The position numbers were made by a program, and so were the translations under genes. From NCBI GenBank assembly GCA_033296685.1, contig MU854365.1, positions 62,001 through 126,000 of the forward strand: 64,000 nucleotides of DNA, written 5' to 3'. Positions within the stretch are counted from its first letter, which is position 1. The number at the start of each line of letters is the position of its first letter. The stretch is from Parachaetomium inaequale. Its lineage: Eukaryota > Ascomycota > Sordariomycetes > Sordariales > Chaetomiaceae. The notes below the pieces were generated by a model. The model was not told the origin of the DNA. It worked only from the letters and a program-made list of their open reading frames with translations, and did not search any database. Below, in pieces: positions 11,898 to 24,776 of the stretch.

Positions 11898-12998
11898 GGC
11901 TGAGTCCTCGGCGGGGCTCCAAATTTTGGCGGACGAGGCAAGTAGGACTGATGCTAAGTCTTAGCCCAGTCCCTAGTCGTACGTAGCCTTGAGTCCCCCC
12001 GAGATCTGCAGGTTAAAGGAGATCACGGACACGTCTAGTTGATGATCCCGAAAGGATTGTTGGTGCTATGTATGCACCAGTGTTGTCTCGACATCTACCG
12101 GCATGAAACGTGCCTGGGACTTGGCGGAAAGCTTGTCGTACTTCCCGGTAACGTTTCTGATATCGAAAAGAGAATCGACGGGAGCCGAGGTTGAGAAGAC
12201 GGCGAGTTAAAGGGTGTGTGGCAGCCTCGGGGCGGTGGAATAAACCGGCGAGGGCCTGGGCGGTTGCGGCGGTTGCTCCCGGTTACCCCTTTTCGCTTTC
12301 CAACACGACCGGAAGAAGGGAGGGCGCCCGCAACATGAACTGACCAGACTCGACGCCTTGATCCCCAGACAAGTCGATCTCGGTCGTTTGACAGCTTGCC
12401 AAGCCGGACCCAGTGTGATGCCTCTCCACTCACCCCGGACCCATGCGGCACAAGCCCGGTGTTTGGAGTGGAGGGGTCGAGCAGGGGAGGGGTGTTGCCA
12501 CCTTGACAGGCCTCGGCAGTGGTCCGCAGCAATGAACGACGTGTGTCCGAGGCATTGGGAAAATAAACAACCTCAGGCGTTTCAGGTCATAGACATGGTG
12601 CCAGCTACCAGGAGACAGAAGCCCAGACACATAGCGTTCGAAACACATCACGAAGCAGCACCGCCACCTACCAACCATTGGCCAGGAGCTGGAGCGCCCA
12701 GGGTCATATTCCAAATCCAGAGCCATGTATTCATCTACGCAAAGGTATCAATGTCTAGCCGGAGACTTCGCTGCAGTGTTCCTCCCTTCTCCCTCCATCT
12801 CTGACAAAAAAGACCGCTATATGCATGTGCTCCCTTTCCGGAGCGGGCTGTCTCTCTGCGACGCGGCCGAGCAGAAGCCGATGTGAAGCTGCACTACTGT
12901 ACATGTACATGGCACCACGGCCAAGATGCATCCGAGGATTCTGAGCGTCGTGGGCATCTCCATCTTCCGCGTCGCTGCTCGATCATGCCTCGAGGCCT
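11898..12998. other. Intergenic region, Zn2Cys6 promoter and exportin 3' flank
   Basis: 1.1 kb between the start of the Zn2Cys6 gene and the stop of the exportin gene, both on the minus strand. No supported ORF; a perfect palindrome TGTACATGTACA lies at 12899-12910. Confidence 0.5.
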
Positions 12999-15900
12999 CT
13001 AGCCGGCTTCATTAAACATGCCAGCCACCCCGTCCAAGTCGGGCGTCTTATTGCGTCCTGTCGAGCCGTCAGCACCCGCCGCCGCGCCTGTTCCCGGGCC
13101 TGCATTTGGCGTCATGAATTCCTGGGCCATCTTGCTCCGGGTGGACTTCTTGTTGCCGCGTGATGACCCCGGCCTCGCCCCAAGGCTCTTGGTGAGCTTG
13201 CCCATCTCCGAGATGCTGACCCCCTTCAGGTCCTCGAGGAGTTCGAGGACAAGGGCCCGTTGCTGGCGAGAGTGCATCCCTGGTTGAGAGACGTGCTGGA
13301 TCGTCCTGTCCACATCCTCCGACTTGATGTTTGGCAACGAGACAAGGATGTCCCGAGGCGTAGGCGTTAGAGATGAATAGTAGGCCAGGATATATGCGAT
13401 CAGCGCGCCCAGGTCCCTTTGCGAGTCGACGAAATAGGGGTCGTGCAGTGACGAAATGGCTGCCTTCATCACTTCTGTGGATATGAACTCCCTGATTTCT
13501 CTCGCCGTATCCTCGGGGATCGGGAAATCCTCGAGGGGCGCTGTATGTCCCGAGTCCTTCATGGTCTTGGAGAGATCCGAAGGGCTGAATTCGGGCACAA
13601 TGGAGCGGAAGACGCGCAGCACCACGCCGCAACATCGGCCATCGTGCATGCGGATCGCGTGGCTGCAGAAGACTAGGAGTGGAACAGCGATGGCCGGGTT
13701 CATCAGGCAAAACTTGCGGAGGGGAGGGTATTTCGTGCTCGATGCCGCGTCCTCGGGCTTGTCTGCGGGAGCTGCCGACCGTCAGTATATGTCTCGATAC
13801 GCAAGGAACAAACTGCCGAGGGAGTACTAACCGACTCTGGCCGGGTCAAGGACATCGGCGACCATAAGCACAGCGGAATAAGTAAGTTGCCTGAGGATGC
13901 TCTCGGCCTTCATCTCCTCTGTCAGCTCGTCTGCAGCAGCTCGGACTGCCTCCCGTTGCCCAAGCTTCTCCCATTCGGAGCTGATTTTGGTGTCCATCTG
14001 CTCGAAACAGGTTGCCAGAATCGGAGGTACGAAATGGTCCCGCAACTCCATTGGGCAGTTGTCGACTAGGAACCTCACCAGGGTCAGAAGGTTGATGACC
14101 TGGTGAGACGATAGGTAGACCGAGTCGGCAAACAATGCGTTCGCCAAGGGTCCTGGAAGTTCCAAGAAGCCATAGAACTGCATGTCCAGTCGCGTCATGC
14201 AATAGATGACGGCGTAGCATGTCTCCCGCACGAACCGAACAGCTCCTCGGATAGTTGACGCAAGCCCTTCCAGCGTGCTCTTCTTCCCGAGCACTCTGGC
14301 ATAGAAGTCATCCTTACTCCCCTCCGAGATACCGGCTTGCCAGAATCGGTCGGACAGGAGGCGGCCCACCACCGACTGCATTTCCGCCGGCAGCAAGCTC
14401 CAGTTGGCGGGGTTGTGGGATGCGTGGGCATAGCTAGGCTAGAGTCAGCACCAAGTTGGAATCGCAGCAGTCTTGGACTACGAACCTGAGGAATTTAAGC
14501 AGCTCTGGCAGAATGAGCTGGAACCCGTCCTGCCAGAGGGCGCAAGACGCCTGGTAAGGAGATGAGCCTTTCTCTATCCTCTCGACAGAGTATGTCAAGA
14601 AGGACTTGGTCACTCGAAGCGGCAGGGCCTAAAGGTGGGTTAATAATGAAGCGACGGAACGTTGAACTGTTCAACCTACCGATTGTCTCTGTTCCAGCTC
14701 AGCCTGCAGCGTGAGTCCTTCGGCATCGAGCTCCGTAGAGCCCCAGTCCATGTTCTCATGCATGCGGCGCTCGACTAGATACTTTTGCACCTTGTCGAGG
14801 CCCAGTAACTCACAGAACCCATTGTAAGAACCCAATGCTTGTTTCAGGGATTCGTTTTTCCACTGATTCTTGACGGGCTCGATGAACGCAGTGAGCTTTG
14901 AAAGACGCACGGCCGGGTCAATGCGGGTAGCCCGGTGACTAGAAACGGTGAGTGATCTAACTCGATGATGGCGGCTTTCTCTTGTTTGTTGGGTGGCTCA
15001 CATGATGATGAACAGGAAACTTTGGTAGGCAACTTGGCGCTTCTCGTCGAGAGTTCCCGACGCGATCATCTCCTGTACCTTGGCCTCTAATTGATCGTAC
15101 ACATCCTACCCCACGTGGTCAGTTTAGGCGGGGCCTCAGCGAAAGGACAAGTGGCTTACAAGAAGGGGGTCAGGCATCTTTGATGCCAGCCGTTGCAGCT
15201 CGACCATACTTTCGGTCTGGAGATCCCTGATGGCGTCATTGAAGAGCCTGTGCTCTGGTTGCAGAGCTGGCCATGTCATCAGGATGTGCTCAAGCACCCT
15301 TAGCATGATGGCGGGTTTAGAATCAAGCGCCCTAGTCGAGAAGGTGACAAGAAGTTGAAGTATCCGCTTGCGGATGAGAGGATCCTAGGCTACGGTTAGC
15401 AGCATAATAGATAGAAAAGGAGCCGAGGACGCCCTACCTCAAACTTCATTTCTAGGAGCTGACCGCACCACTTCTCGAAATATTCCTCGACGGCTGTTGA
15501 TTGCTGTTTCTGTGATATTGTAAGAAACTTGCTCGTTGGTCGGCCGGGGGTTACTTACCTCCTCTGCAGTCCGGCTGCGCGATGTCCTCCACTTGTCGTA
15601 GCCTTTGAGAGCAGCCTCAATGACAGTCGCGTGAGCGTCAACCGTCAAAACGGGCAACGAGGTTTTGGAGTAGTTGGCAGCTAGAGACACGTTAGCTTGT
15701 CGGTGACCAACCCCATGTTCTGGCTTCTGGACTCACGGTTGAGGGGAGGTTGTCCGTCGTAGAGGGTGTTCAGAGCACGCTCCGCCCTGCCCAGAACATG
15801 CGAGAATGCGTCGGACATTTTGAGGTGGACAATGCTCTCGATGACTGAGCCGCAGTACCGTCGGTAGTTGCCGAGGAAGGCATGTCGCTCGGGGATGGTG

Positions 15901-17370
15901 TCCGTATCCTCAATGAGCAGAACGTAGACAGGGTCCTCTGTATCGTCCGGGAAGCTCTCATATCGAACCAAGCGGCCGCAGCACAGCTCCAAGAGGTTGA
16001 CGATAAAGGGCATTTCGGCAGCGGCGGGGCCAAGGGCCCGATGAGACAGTAGACGTGTCCATGTGAGGAGGATCGGAATTGAAACGACCAGGCTTTGGCT
16101 TTGCACCACCAGCATCAGAAGCTCCAGGAATCCTTGGATGTTCGTCTGGGGCGGTATGGCGCCGAACTTCCGGTCCAGATAGTTGCCCAAGGAGCAGAGC
16201 ATCTGCGATTATCAGTAACAAGATACGGAAAGGGGTAAGTCCGGTGGGAGCTACTCACTTCGGAGAACTTTTTGGCAAACTGGTACTTGTCGTCGTCGAT
16301 ATCCTGTGCGTCCACGACAGACCACTCGAACAGCCGCCTGAAGAGGTCGACTATGACTTCGCTGTACATGGGCACCACAAGGTCGACGAATTCCTCCTCG
16401 GTAAAGCTCGAGCGGTTGTACAGAGAGTGCAGAGCCTCGAGCGCAGCCTTCCAACAGTTAATACAACCGGACGCCAGATGGTCTCGACGGGGAGGAACCG
16501 AACCTTTTGCACGGGCACACTTGGGGTCGCGAGGCAGCTGCACATGACGGGGCGGCAGCCGACGGCATTCAATGCTTTTGGAATTGCCCACGGAACAACC
16601 GAGTTGAGGACGTTGAGTGCTTTGACAGCACATGCCCTGACCTCGTCGCTCTGCTCGATACCACTGCTGAGGCACTCGCTGATGAGTTGTGTTATTCTAC
16701 TGAGCCATCCGTCGCCGTCGCACCGTACGTCCGGGCCGGCCTGGCGATTAGGGAAGGCCTCGACCAGGATAGCTGCCGGCGTAAATATCTCCACGCATGC
16801 CTTGCTCAATGCTCCCTCGCGGAGGGCGACCACAGCGTCGTCCCCGTTGAAGATCTCGTCGGAGAGCGTCTCGAGGATCTGAAGAACGAACTGTTTGTGG
16901 ACAGGCGTGTCTGAGCTCCGCCAGATGCGGACCAACAGGTGGTCCATGTCCATCCAGCTGGCGACCCAAGCACGCTTGGCCACCTCGACCCAGAGCTGGG
17001 CAATCTTGTTCCTCAAGTATGATGGGTCATCGGCAGCAACGGTCTCGGCCAGCTGCAGAACCCATGATCGAATGTATTCTCGGTGTTCCGGGCTGTACTC
17101 CTCCCAGTTCTGCTTCACTGCGTGCTCGAGCAGCGATAGGCCGTAGTGGCGGACGATTGGCTCTTGGGGTTTGTTGAATGCGAGGTTGAAGCCGTGCGAC
17201 GGCGCTTCGGAAAGGGTCTTGACGTCCTCAAGGAAGGCCTGGGCCTCTTGTCGGGCTTGGTTGGGCGAGTAGGGGCTGTGGACGACTTTGAGTGCCTCGT
17301 GAATCTTGGAGAGGACTTCCTCACCGCCATCGCCGGCCCCAGCTGCTCCGTTGATTGGCATTGTCGCCAT
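12999..17370 (-). CDS. msn5: Exportin-5/Msn5-type karyopherin
   Basis: Importin-beta superfamily nuclear transport receptor of the Msn5/exportin-5 branch. In yeast Msn5 exports phosphoproteins and imports RPA; in animals exportin-5 carries pre-miRNA and tRNA. Eleven exons: 17370-16504, 16447-16259, 16202-15737, 15680-15559, 15509-15438, 15384-15160, 15105-15002, 14938-14680, 14628-14486, 14433-13832 and 13762-12999. They total 3813 nt, or 1270 aa, the expected size (yeast Msn5 1224). The N-terminus has the Ran-binding importin-beta-N pattern (HYGLSLLEHAVKQNW), then an Xpo1-like region, DDDKYQFAKKFSE, FLFIIIHRATRID and NPANWSLLPAEMQ. The C-terminus is low-complexity with a basic RGNKKSTRSK. 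The start at 17370 is the first Met before MPINGAAG; the frame is open upstream but not family-like. Intron 1 uses a weak donor, GTTCGG. Confidence 0.92.
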
Positions 17371-17995
17371 GGCCAGGGCATCAAAAGGCACGGGCTGCTG
17401 GAGTCGCCAAACGACCGGGCGGTCTAGGGAGAGGTGGCCACCAGAGTGCAGGAAACAGCTCAACTATGAATCATAGAGTGCGAGAATCGGCAAATGCACG
17501 CATGCGATGCGGAGGGACGGACTGACGAGGCGGCGGTGGAGTTTAGTTATAGCTTTGCGAGGAGGTGCGCGATGGGAGATGCCCGGGTTTTAGTATTGCG
17601 AGAAGTTGAAGTGGTGCCGGGTCCGTTCTACCGTCGCTTTTTCGAACGGGCAACTATTTGTCGTGTCTGATGCTCGCCAGTTGTCACGCCGTCTTTTGTC
17701 AGTCAACGCGGGCCTTTGGCAATTAAAAGTCGGTCCCCACCATGTTCCATGCGAGGAGCCATGTCAGGCGCGCTCAGGCGCGAACTGCCTGGGGTCTTCT
17801 TTGGGCTTAGTGCGGGGCAGCTTCGCCGGGTCCGAGCGTAAGCGGAAGGCGGTGAGGGAAATTGCGTCACACCTCGGTCAGGAGTCAGGGGGGTGCTTTG
17901 TTTGTCTCGGTGCTCGGTGCATCTGCTCCACGGCTTTGTTTACACAAGTCAACTATCAGACGGCACAATTCGAACAATACTGAATTATTCGTGTT
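17371..17995. other. Intergenic region, exportin promoter
   Basis: 625 bp between the exportin start and the DPH7 stop. It should hold the exportin promoter and the DPH7 3' UTR. No other feature recognised. Confidence 0.5.
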
Positions 17996-19282
17996 TCAAG
18001 CCATCTCAATTTCCCACAGGCACAACAGCTTGTCGTAGAAGCTCGTCGACACAACCGACAACCTGCCTTGCTTCTGCCCCGGCTGGAAATCGCTTCCATA
18101 GTTCATGCTCTCATGCTCCTCAAAGCGCCAGAGGACGTCGAATCGATGCTCGCCATCCACTGTTTCCAGAAGCTCGACGACCCTCGTACCAGCATGCATA
18201 CACGAGGCTAGTATCCTGGCTCGCCAGCTGTAGCGCTGGTTGGGGGTTGTGTCCAAGTCGATCAGGTTCAACCGCCAAACCCCGCCGGCGAGGACGCTCT
18301 CGGCGAGGTTCTTTGGCCTGCCAAAGGGTGGGGTCAAGAACAACCTGATGTGTTCATCGTAGCTTCCGGTAACAACCAGCTCATGGCCGTCTTCTTGCAC
18401 GAATAGGGGCAGGATGGCCGTGACCCCAGCATCATGACCTCGCGCCTCGAGGGCGGGAAGAGACTCGGCGAGGCTTCCTTCGCTCCAGGTGCACGTCCTG
18501 GAGCGCAGCATGGAGTCGTCGCCGCCAGAGTACACTCTGAAGGACAGCTTGGACAATTCGCCAGGCCGCATTGGAGCGGCAGGTGTGGGAGCAATGACAA
18601 CACACCAAGCCTCGAGCGTGTGCGTGATAACTGGTTCCGAGTTCAGCTCCCAGTTTCCATCGAAGGTAGGTAAGTGCAGGATGTAGACGTGTCCAGTAGA
18701 GGTGGTGATGGCCATCATATCCGCCCGCGACGGATGCCAACCAAACGAAGTAAAAATAATCTCTTCTCCGGGTGTTGGCTCGATCTCGCCCTGAGACATG
18801 GCCGCAATGTCCATGGTTTTTAGGTGCTTCAAGGGTTCATCCTCGTCGGGGGACAGCCTAAACAGGGCAACGGTGGCAGTGCTCGAGACGACGGCACAGA
18901 TATCACGTCTGCCGTCATGGGGGTTGAACCGAAGGTCCAGGAGGGCCGAGGGCTGAGGCACAGTTTGGACATGAGTTCTGGTCTCTGAATTAGCACTTCT
19001 TGGAGCTAAATCGCAGCAGCCCACTCACATGTTCCCATCCATGAGCCGAAAGACTATGATGCTGCCGTTGCGGCTCTGTGGCTGTTTTGGCTGAGAGGGC
19101 TGGCCATCCTCCTCTGCTTCTTCGTCTCTGTCGGCATTTTTCGGCTCGGCGCTCTCAAGTTGAAGAGAGTATGTCCCAACCACAAAGTAGGAGGGAAATG
19201 CAGGGCAAAACTCGACGCAGCTGGGTGGAAGATCCAGGACCTGGGATCTGAGGGATCGAACCAACTTCCCTTCTTCCGCCAT
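17996..19282 (-). CDS. dph7: Diphthine methylesterase DPH7 (WD-repeat)
   Basis: DPH7 (yeast Rrt2, human WDR85) removes the methyl ester from methylated diphthine, the step before the final amidation that makes diphthamide on translation elongation factor eEF2; it acts in the cytosol. Two exons, 19282-19029 and 18977-17996, give 411 aa. WD-type blades are visible through SALLDLRFNPHD, FGWHPSRADMM, SGGDDSMLRSRTCTW, VVTGSYDEHIRLF, GGVWRLNLI, and MNYGSDFQ followed by a final YDKLLCLWE. The GGVWRL, GSYDE and YGSD signatures set DPH7 apart from general WD proteins. The 51-nt intron uses a GTGAGT donor; of the nearby AG sites only the CCAG acceptor keeps the frame. The gene diverges from the BLES03-like gene across 450 bp. 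Confidence 0.92.
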
Positions 19283-19732
19283 CTGACAAGGAAAAACACC
19301 TTATTCAGGAGTTGATGAAGAAAGATGGGCAGGACGTACGGGCTCAGTTTCGATTGTTGCGAGATTCTGAGCAAGGAACCTTCTGGGCAATTGGGTGATG
19401 CTAGTCGCACTTGCTTTTTTTGGAGTCTTAACAATTCTTTCACTTTTGGGATTGGTCCATTTTGTTCATCCCCGTTCCTGATTCTCGGACCAAGACTGAT
19501 TGATCACTTTCGCAACACACCATGGGCTTCCGCCTTGAAGAAAGAAAACAAGACCTTGGGACAAACAAAAATCTCACGGCTTTGTTGCAAATGGCCCACG
19601 CTTTTTACACGACGGGGACTTAAAGTGCAGAGGATCCGCATGTGTACCAACTCATTTTTCCCAGCTTGATATCTGAGGCTCTAAGTACTCAAAACCTCTT
19701 GAACGCAGCGGCTGGCAAGCCGAGTTGCCAAA
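19283..19732. promoter_or_regulatory. Divergent promoter, DPH7 / BLES03-like gene
   Basis: 450 bp between two diverging start codons, presumably containing both promoters. No specific binding site was identified with confidence. Confidence 0.5.
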
Positions 19733-20768
19733 ATGGACTCAGACTCGGATTTCTACGGTATGCCCCTTTCCCTGGCCACCCCGGAATGCAACCCTCTCAC
19801 ACATCCCAGGCGACGAAGAAACCACCTCGGCCCTCGAAGCCCGCGTCAACGACTTCGACGTCGTCGCCTGGTGGGACCGCCAGAACGCCGCGGCCGCAAG
19901 CCACCTCCAGCACGCCTCCTCCAAACCGCCTCCCCCAACCTTCCCAGCCGGCCGCCCGCACGACCCCTACCAAGGCGAGCCCGGCGCGCGGCAGCTCTCC
20001 GAGACCATCGAGCAGTTCCTGGCCCGCCTCCCGCCCGCCACAACCGACTGGCGCCCGGGGCTCGACTGGATCTGGATCTCCAACCCATACGCCCCGCCCG
20101 GCCCCGGCCAGGCCCTCAACCAGCTCCTGGAAGGCGGCGAGGAGCGGCTGGCGCTCTTCACCGAGTTTGAGACGATGGCCACCGCCGGCGGCGCTAAGAC
20201 GCTCACGGCGCTCAGGAGGGACGTGGCCAACGAGCGGCGGGAGACGATCGAGGATCTCCGGGAGCTCGCGGGCGCGTGCAATGTTCTGACGGGGAAGTGG
20301 ATGCTGTTTCCCGAGCCGGCATTTGTAAACGAGGTCTGGGCGAAGGTTGCCAAGGCGACCGCGAATGACGAGCTTGGGGTTACGGCCAAGGTCGAGCCGA
20401 GGGTCCAGTCCAAGAAGGAGAGGTTGGTGTGCATTTACACGAGGGATTTCAGGGACAAGGATGATGTGGCGAGGGTGCTGAATCGGATGAGTGAGCTGGA
20501 GTTGGTGAGGCCGAGCGGGAAGCAGATCTACTACAAATCAGGTCAGTTGTTGAGCCTCGTTCTTTTTTTGATGGGGATATGGCTTACTGGTTTTCAGATG
20601 CTTGGACCCATCTTGGGATTTATGGAGGGAATAGCTGGGGAATTGGGGCGTCAATGGTAAGTAATAGCTATCACCGCCAACAAACCATGGAGCCGTGGCT
20701 GACAAGGGTAGTATTCCTCCAACGAGATATTCGGGTATATCAAGACGGTTGCCTCACGGCGTGCATGA
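19733..20768 (+). CDS. BLES03/UPF0696 (DUF1917) family protein
   Basis: Four exons, 19733-19757, 19810-20541, 20598-20656 and 20712-20768, give 290 aa. The first exon is only 25 nt (MDSDSDFY). The protein matches the DUF1917 pattern: WWDRQNAAAASHL near the N-terminus, DWIWISNPYAP, a region ending GACNVLTGKWMLFP, then LVCIYTRDFRDKDDVARVLNRM and a C-terminal THLGIYGGNSWGI with IFGYIKTV. Human C11orf68 (BLES03) has an eIF4E-like fold in this family, so a nucleotide- or RNA-related role is possible, but that is inference. The last two introns were placed from GTCAGT/TTCAG and GTAAGT/GTAG sites that restore the family C-terminus. Confidence 0.8.
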
Positions 20769-21311
20769 AATGTCAATGGCTAGCGCTGGAATCTGGTTGT
20801 CAATTGCTTTCAACTTGCATGGTGCCGATACCTCACGGCAGACTTAGAAGACTGGCTGGCTGGGCGCCTTGTGAATATCAACGATGAGGAGAGGGGCGTT
20901 CTAGCCACCGTATACACCGGGGCCATGAATCTCCGCGTGGCAGTGGTGGTCTCAAGGGAGATGCGAAAGGGAATAACTCCAGGCCGTGGTTATCGACCCG
21001 ACGCGATTCACCTCTTGGCTCCCATGTGTTCCCCATACCAAGTGGTCTTCGTTATGAACAGGGTAGTCGGTTGGAGACGACCGCATCGGAAGTCGACACC
21101 CGGGGCGCCAGACTCGGTGACGGACGATTACGTTGAGTTCCGACTCGGTGGTTCACTGGTGCCACCTCGTAATGCCCCGAACCCGGCCATAATCAGGGCA
21201 GGCCTCCCACCTAGCCCTCTTGACTGCCGTGGCTGCGAGTAGCACAGTTAATGACCCGCAGCGGAGGGGCCACTGGAGTCCGTAGGCACTTGGGAGGGAA
21301 CGCTTATCCCG
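20769..21311. other. Convergent intergenic region
   Basis: 543 bp between two converging genes, expected to hold the two 3' UTRs. Nothing else seen. Confidence 0.5.
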
Positions 21312-21985
21312 CTACCTCAAGGCAGAGTCCTCCTCGTCCAGCGCCAGGTCTGTAGCCGCGTCCATATCGATCGACTTGAGGAGCAGCACCAGGCGGTATG
21401 CGCTGTTCCCGTTGAGGTAGTACCGGTGCAGTTTCTTTGACCGCAGGAAGCCGAGTCTCTCGTACAGTCTCATCGCAGGTATGTTTGTCTCTTCCGTCTC
21501 GAGCACGATTTCGTCTGCGTTGCGCTTGGTCATGGCGTCGATGGCCATCTTGACGAGCGCTGTGGCCACCCCGTGGCCCCGGTATTGGGCGGAAACGGCG
21601 AGCATGGCGATGTAGCCGCGCAGCGTGGGAGTGCAGTGGGAGGAGTGCATCTCGAGCTTGCATATTACTACGCCTATCAGGGAGGAGTCGGTAGGGTTGA
21701 GTGCCTGCATGGGGGAGATGTGTCAGCTGGCGCTGCAAGGCACTGGCGAGATGGGCGAACAAGACTGACCATGAAGCAGAGGTGGCCCCATTGGCAGAGG
21801 AAGTAGCGGTAGACATAGATGCTGTACGGCTCACTCAGATCTTTCGAAATAAGGGCGCGTATTGCTGGTAGATACTGCGACTCTAGGGAGTGCTGGTATT
21901 GGATGTATTGCAGCTCGCCGGGAAGCTCTGCCTTGGGGGTCGTCGAGTCCACGTCGCTGCTGGAGTTGTCGGAGGGGGAAGCCAT
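21312..21985 (-). CDS. naa30: NatC N-alpha-acetyltransferase catalytic subunit NAA30 (Mak3)
   Basis: Catalytic GNAT subunit of NatC, which co-translationally acetylates N-terminal Met followed by a hydrophobic residue, working with Naa35 (Mak10) and Naa38 (Mak31) on the ribosome. Exons 21985-21770 and 21704-21312 give 202 aa. The order is an acidic/Ser N-terminal tail, LSEPYSIYVYRYFL with WGHLCF, a central GVVICKLE, the acetyl-CoA pyrophosphate loop in AQYRGHGVATALV, and ETNIPAMRLYERLGFLRSKKLHRYYLNG, diagnostic of Mak3. The 65-nt intron has a GTCAGT donor. The yeast orthologue is 176 aa; the extra length here is the N-terminal tail and the acidic C-terminal end. Confidence 0.94.
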
Positions 21986-22835
21986 GGCTAGGAGTCGGAC
22001 AGGGCTCGGGTTTGCTGTTACTGTCGGAACACGGAAAACGGCGATGTCGTAACTCCTCTAGTGTACCGTAAGTTGCAAAAGACGAGACAAGGCTGCGGGT
22101 TTCACGGGAACCGGAGATCGGATGACAAGGGCATCCAAATCGCCGCCATCGAGCTTTCACATGCAACTAGGAAGCCAGGAACAAGAGTTGATTGGCGCGG
22201 AGCTTGAGAGCGGGTCGATTTCGTACCATGTGGGCCCCGAGAATACTGAACCCATGATCCCGGCTGAGCCCGGGTACTGAAAGAGAGAATCTGGAAGATC
22301 AGAGATGGGATACGAAAGAAGCACCTCCCTTCAACCATCAACTGAAAATTATATTTATTTCTCATATCAACTATAGGCAACTGAAAGTCTCAATCATTCT
22401 GACCCAAAGTGCCTTCTTCCTATGCGAAGGATATAGGCCCCTCGTTTACAAAGGGGTCCTCCGCTAGCGGGGCACAGACGTCACCAGTAACCCCTGCTCA
22501 AGACGGGGCAAGAGGGGCGGATCAGCGGCGCCTTTCTCGAAAGTCGAAACCAACGCCGGCGAGGCCGGCTGAAGTCCCTGCATTCACATGTTTGTCTTTT
22601 CTCTCCGAGCTCGCGCATCTACCCCCTGAACACCATACGCCAACTCAGGGGTTTGTAGATGGGAGGACACATGTCGGTAGCTCGCGCCAGCGGCCGCGGC
22701 TGATTGTAGCCGCCAGAGACACCAGCGAGTACTAGTAACCACAAGAACACTTCATTGGAAGCGTAGGAAAACCTACGAAGTCCCCCGCCGTCGCCAAACC
22801 CAATCGAACCTATACCGCGCAATTGAACCCTCGAG
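21986..22835. promoter_or_regulatory. Divergent promoter region, NAA30 / PDAT
   Basis: 850 bp between diverging start codons. It should hold both promoters; no ORF, repeat or recognisable site beyond that. Confidence 0.5.
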
Positions 22836-24776
22836 ATGGCGAGTACCCTACGCCGCCGAGTCCCCGGCAACGACACGCCTTCCGAAACGCCCACGCCCCG
22901 GGACGAGAGCCCCGACGAAACCGACAAGCCGGGCGATAAGCTCAAGGTCGTTCATCACCATCGGCCAAAGACACGCAAGCGCAGAAACACTGCCATCTTC
23001 CTGCTGGGCAGCCTGTTTGGGATCATAGCGGCGGGCTTCTTCGCAAAGAGCAATGACCTGATAGACTTCCCCGAGATTGGGGAGCTGAGCATGGACAGTT
23101 TCTTCGACGTCCTTCCTGCCGGGCTGGTGAAGGACATGCGGGAGCTGGTCGTAAGTGGCGACTCTTCCAATGACGAGAATCCGAGAGCTGACGTGGTTTA
23201 CCCATTCTAGATTGGCGAACGCGATTTCCTCGAGAGCTACGACGCCTTCTCGGTCGGCGTCAAGGCCCGCTCCGAGGGCCTCACGGCGCACCACCCCATC
23301 GTCATGGTGCCCGGCGTAATATCCACCGGTCTCGAATCCTGGGGTACCTCGAACATCTCGCTCCCATATTTCCGGAAACGATTATGGGGCAGCTGGAGCA
23401 TGATGCGGGCTCTAGTCCTGGATAAGGAGACCTGGAAGGCGCATGTCATGCTGGACAAGAAGACGGGCCTGGATCCTCCCGGGATCAAGTTGCGTGCTGC
23501 GCAGGGCTTCGACGCCACCGACTTCTTCATCACGGGATACTGGATCTGGAACAAGATTATCGAGAACCTGGCATCCCTGGGCTACGATCCGATAAGCTCC
23601 TACACGGCAGCATACGATTGGCGGCTGGCGTACCCAAATCTCGAAAAGCGAGATCATTACTTCACGAGGCTCAAGTCGCATATCGAGATGGCCGTGCAGC
23701 TCCAGAACCGAAAGGTTGTCCTCACGTCCCACAGCATGGGCAGCCAGGTTGTGTTTTACTTCTTCCACTGGGTCGCCTCGAAACACGGTGGCAGAGGGGG
23801 CGATGATTGGGTGGAAAAGCACATCGAATCGTGGATCAACGTTAGCGGATGCATGCTGGGAGCGCTCAAGGATGTTTCGGCGATCCTGTCTGGCGAGATG
23901 CGCGACACGGCTCAGCTGAATGCCTTTGCCGTCTACGGGCTCGAGAAGTTCCTGAGCAAGGCGGAGCGAGCCGAGATCTTCCGCGCCATGCCGGGCATCT
24001 CATCCATGTTGCCGATAGGGGGCAGTGCCATCTGGGGCGATCTCGACAGTGCGCCAGACGACCAACCCGGCCAGGAGCACAGCTTCGGCTCGTTCCTAAA
24101 CTTTCGGGCTGACCAAAACTGGACGACCCCCGACCGGAACTTCACCGTGGATGACGCCATGGACTACCTCCTCGACACGTCCGAGGACTGGTACAGGGAC
24201 CAGGTGAAGGGGAGCTACTCCTGGGGCGTCGCCCAAACGACGGCCGAAGTTGAGGCCAACGAGGACGATCAGAGGAAATGGGTCAACCCCTTGGAAACGC
24301 GGCTCCCCCTGGCGCCCAGCCTGAAGATCTACTGCTTCTACGGCGTGGGCAAGCCGACGGAACGAGGGTACTACTACCGCTCCCCCGAGCCCGGCTCGCT
24401 CACCAACCTGAACATGACCATCGACACGGGCCTGACGCAGGGCACGGTCGACCACGGCGTCGTCATGGGCGAAGGCGACGGCACGGTCAACCTCATGAGC
24501 ACGGGCTACATGTGCAACAGCGGGTGGAAGATGAAGCGGTACAACCCGGCCGGGGCCAGGATCACGGTCGTCGAGATGCCGCACGAGCCGGAGCGCTTCA
24601 ACCCGCGGGGCGGCCCCAACACGGCGGACCACGTCGACATCCTGGGCCGACAGAATCTCAACGAGCTCATCCTGAAGATTGCGGCCGGAAAGGGGGATAC
24701 CATAGAGGATCGTATTGTCAGCAATATCCGCGAGTATGCGGCGAGGGCGAAGGTGTATGAAGAGGGCGACGAATGA
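22836..24776 (+). CDS. lro1: Phospholipid:diacylglycerol acyltransferase PDAT (Lro1)
   Basis: ER/lipid-droplet enzyme that moves the sn-2 acyl group of a phospholipid to diacylglycerol, making triacylglycerol without acyl-CoA; member of the LCAT alpha/beta-hydrolase family. Exons 22836-23150 and 23211-24776 give 626 aa (yeast Lro1 661). A basic cytosolic N-terminus (RPKTRKRRN) precedes one membrane anchor at about 52-70, then the luminal domain. Motifs are the lid-region HPIVMVPGVISTGLESW, YDWRLAYPNLE, the nucleophile elbow SHSMGS (Ser about 280), the catalytic Asp in GEGDGTVNL (about 528) and the His in ADHVDILG (about 579). All catalytic residues are present. The intron has a GTAAGT donor and TTCTAG acceptor. 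Confidence 0.96.
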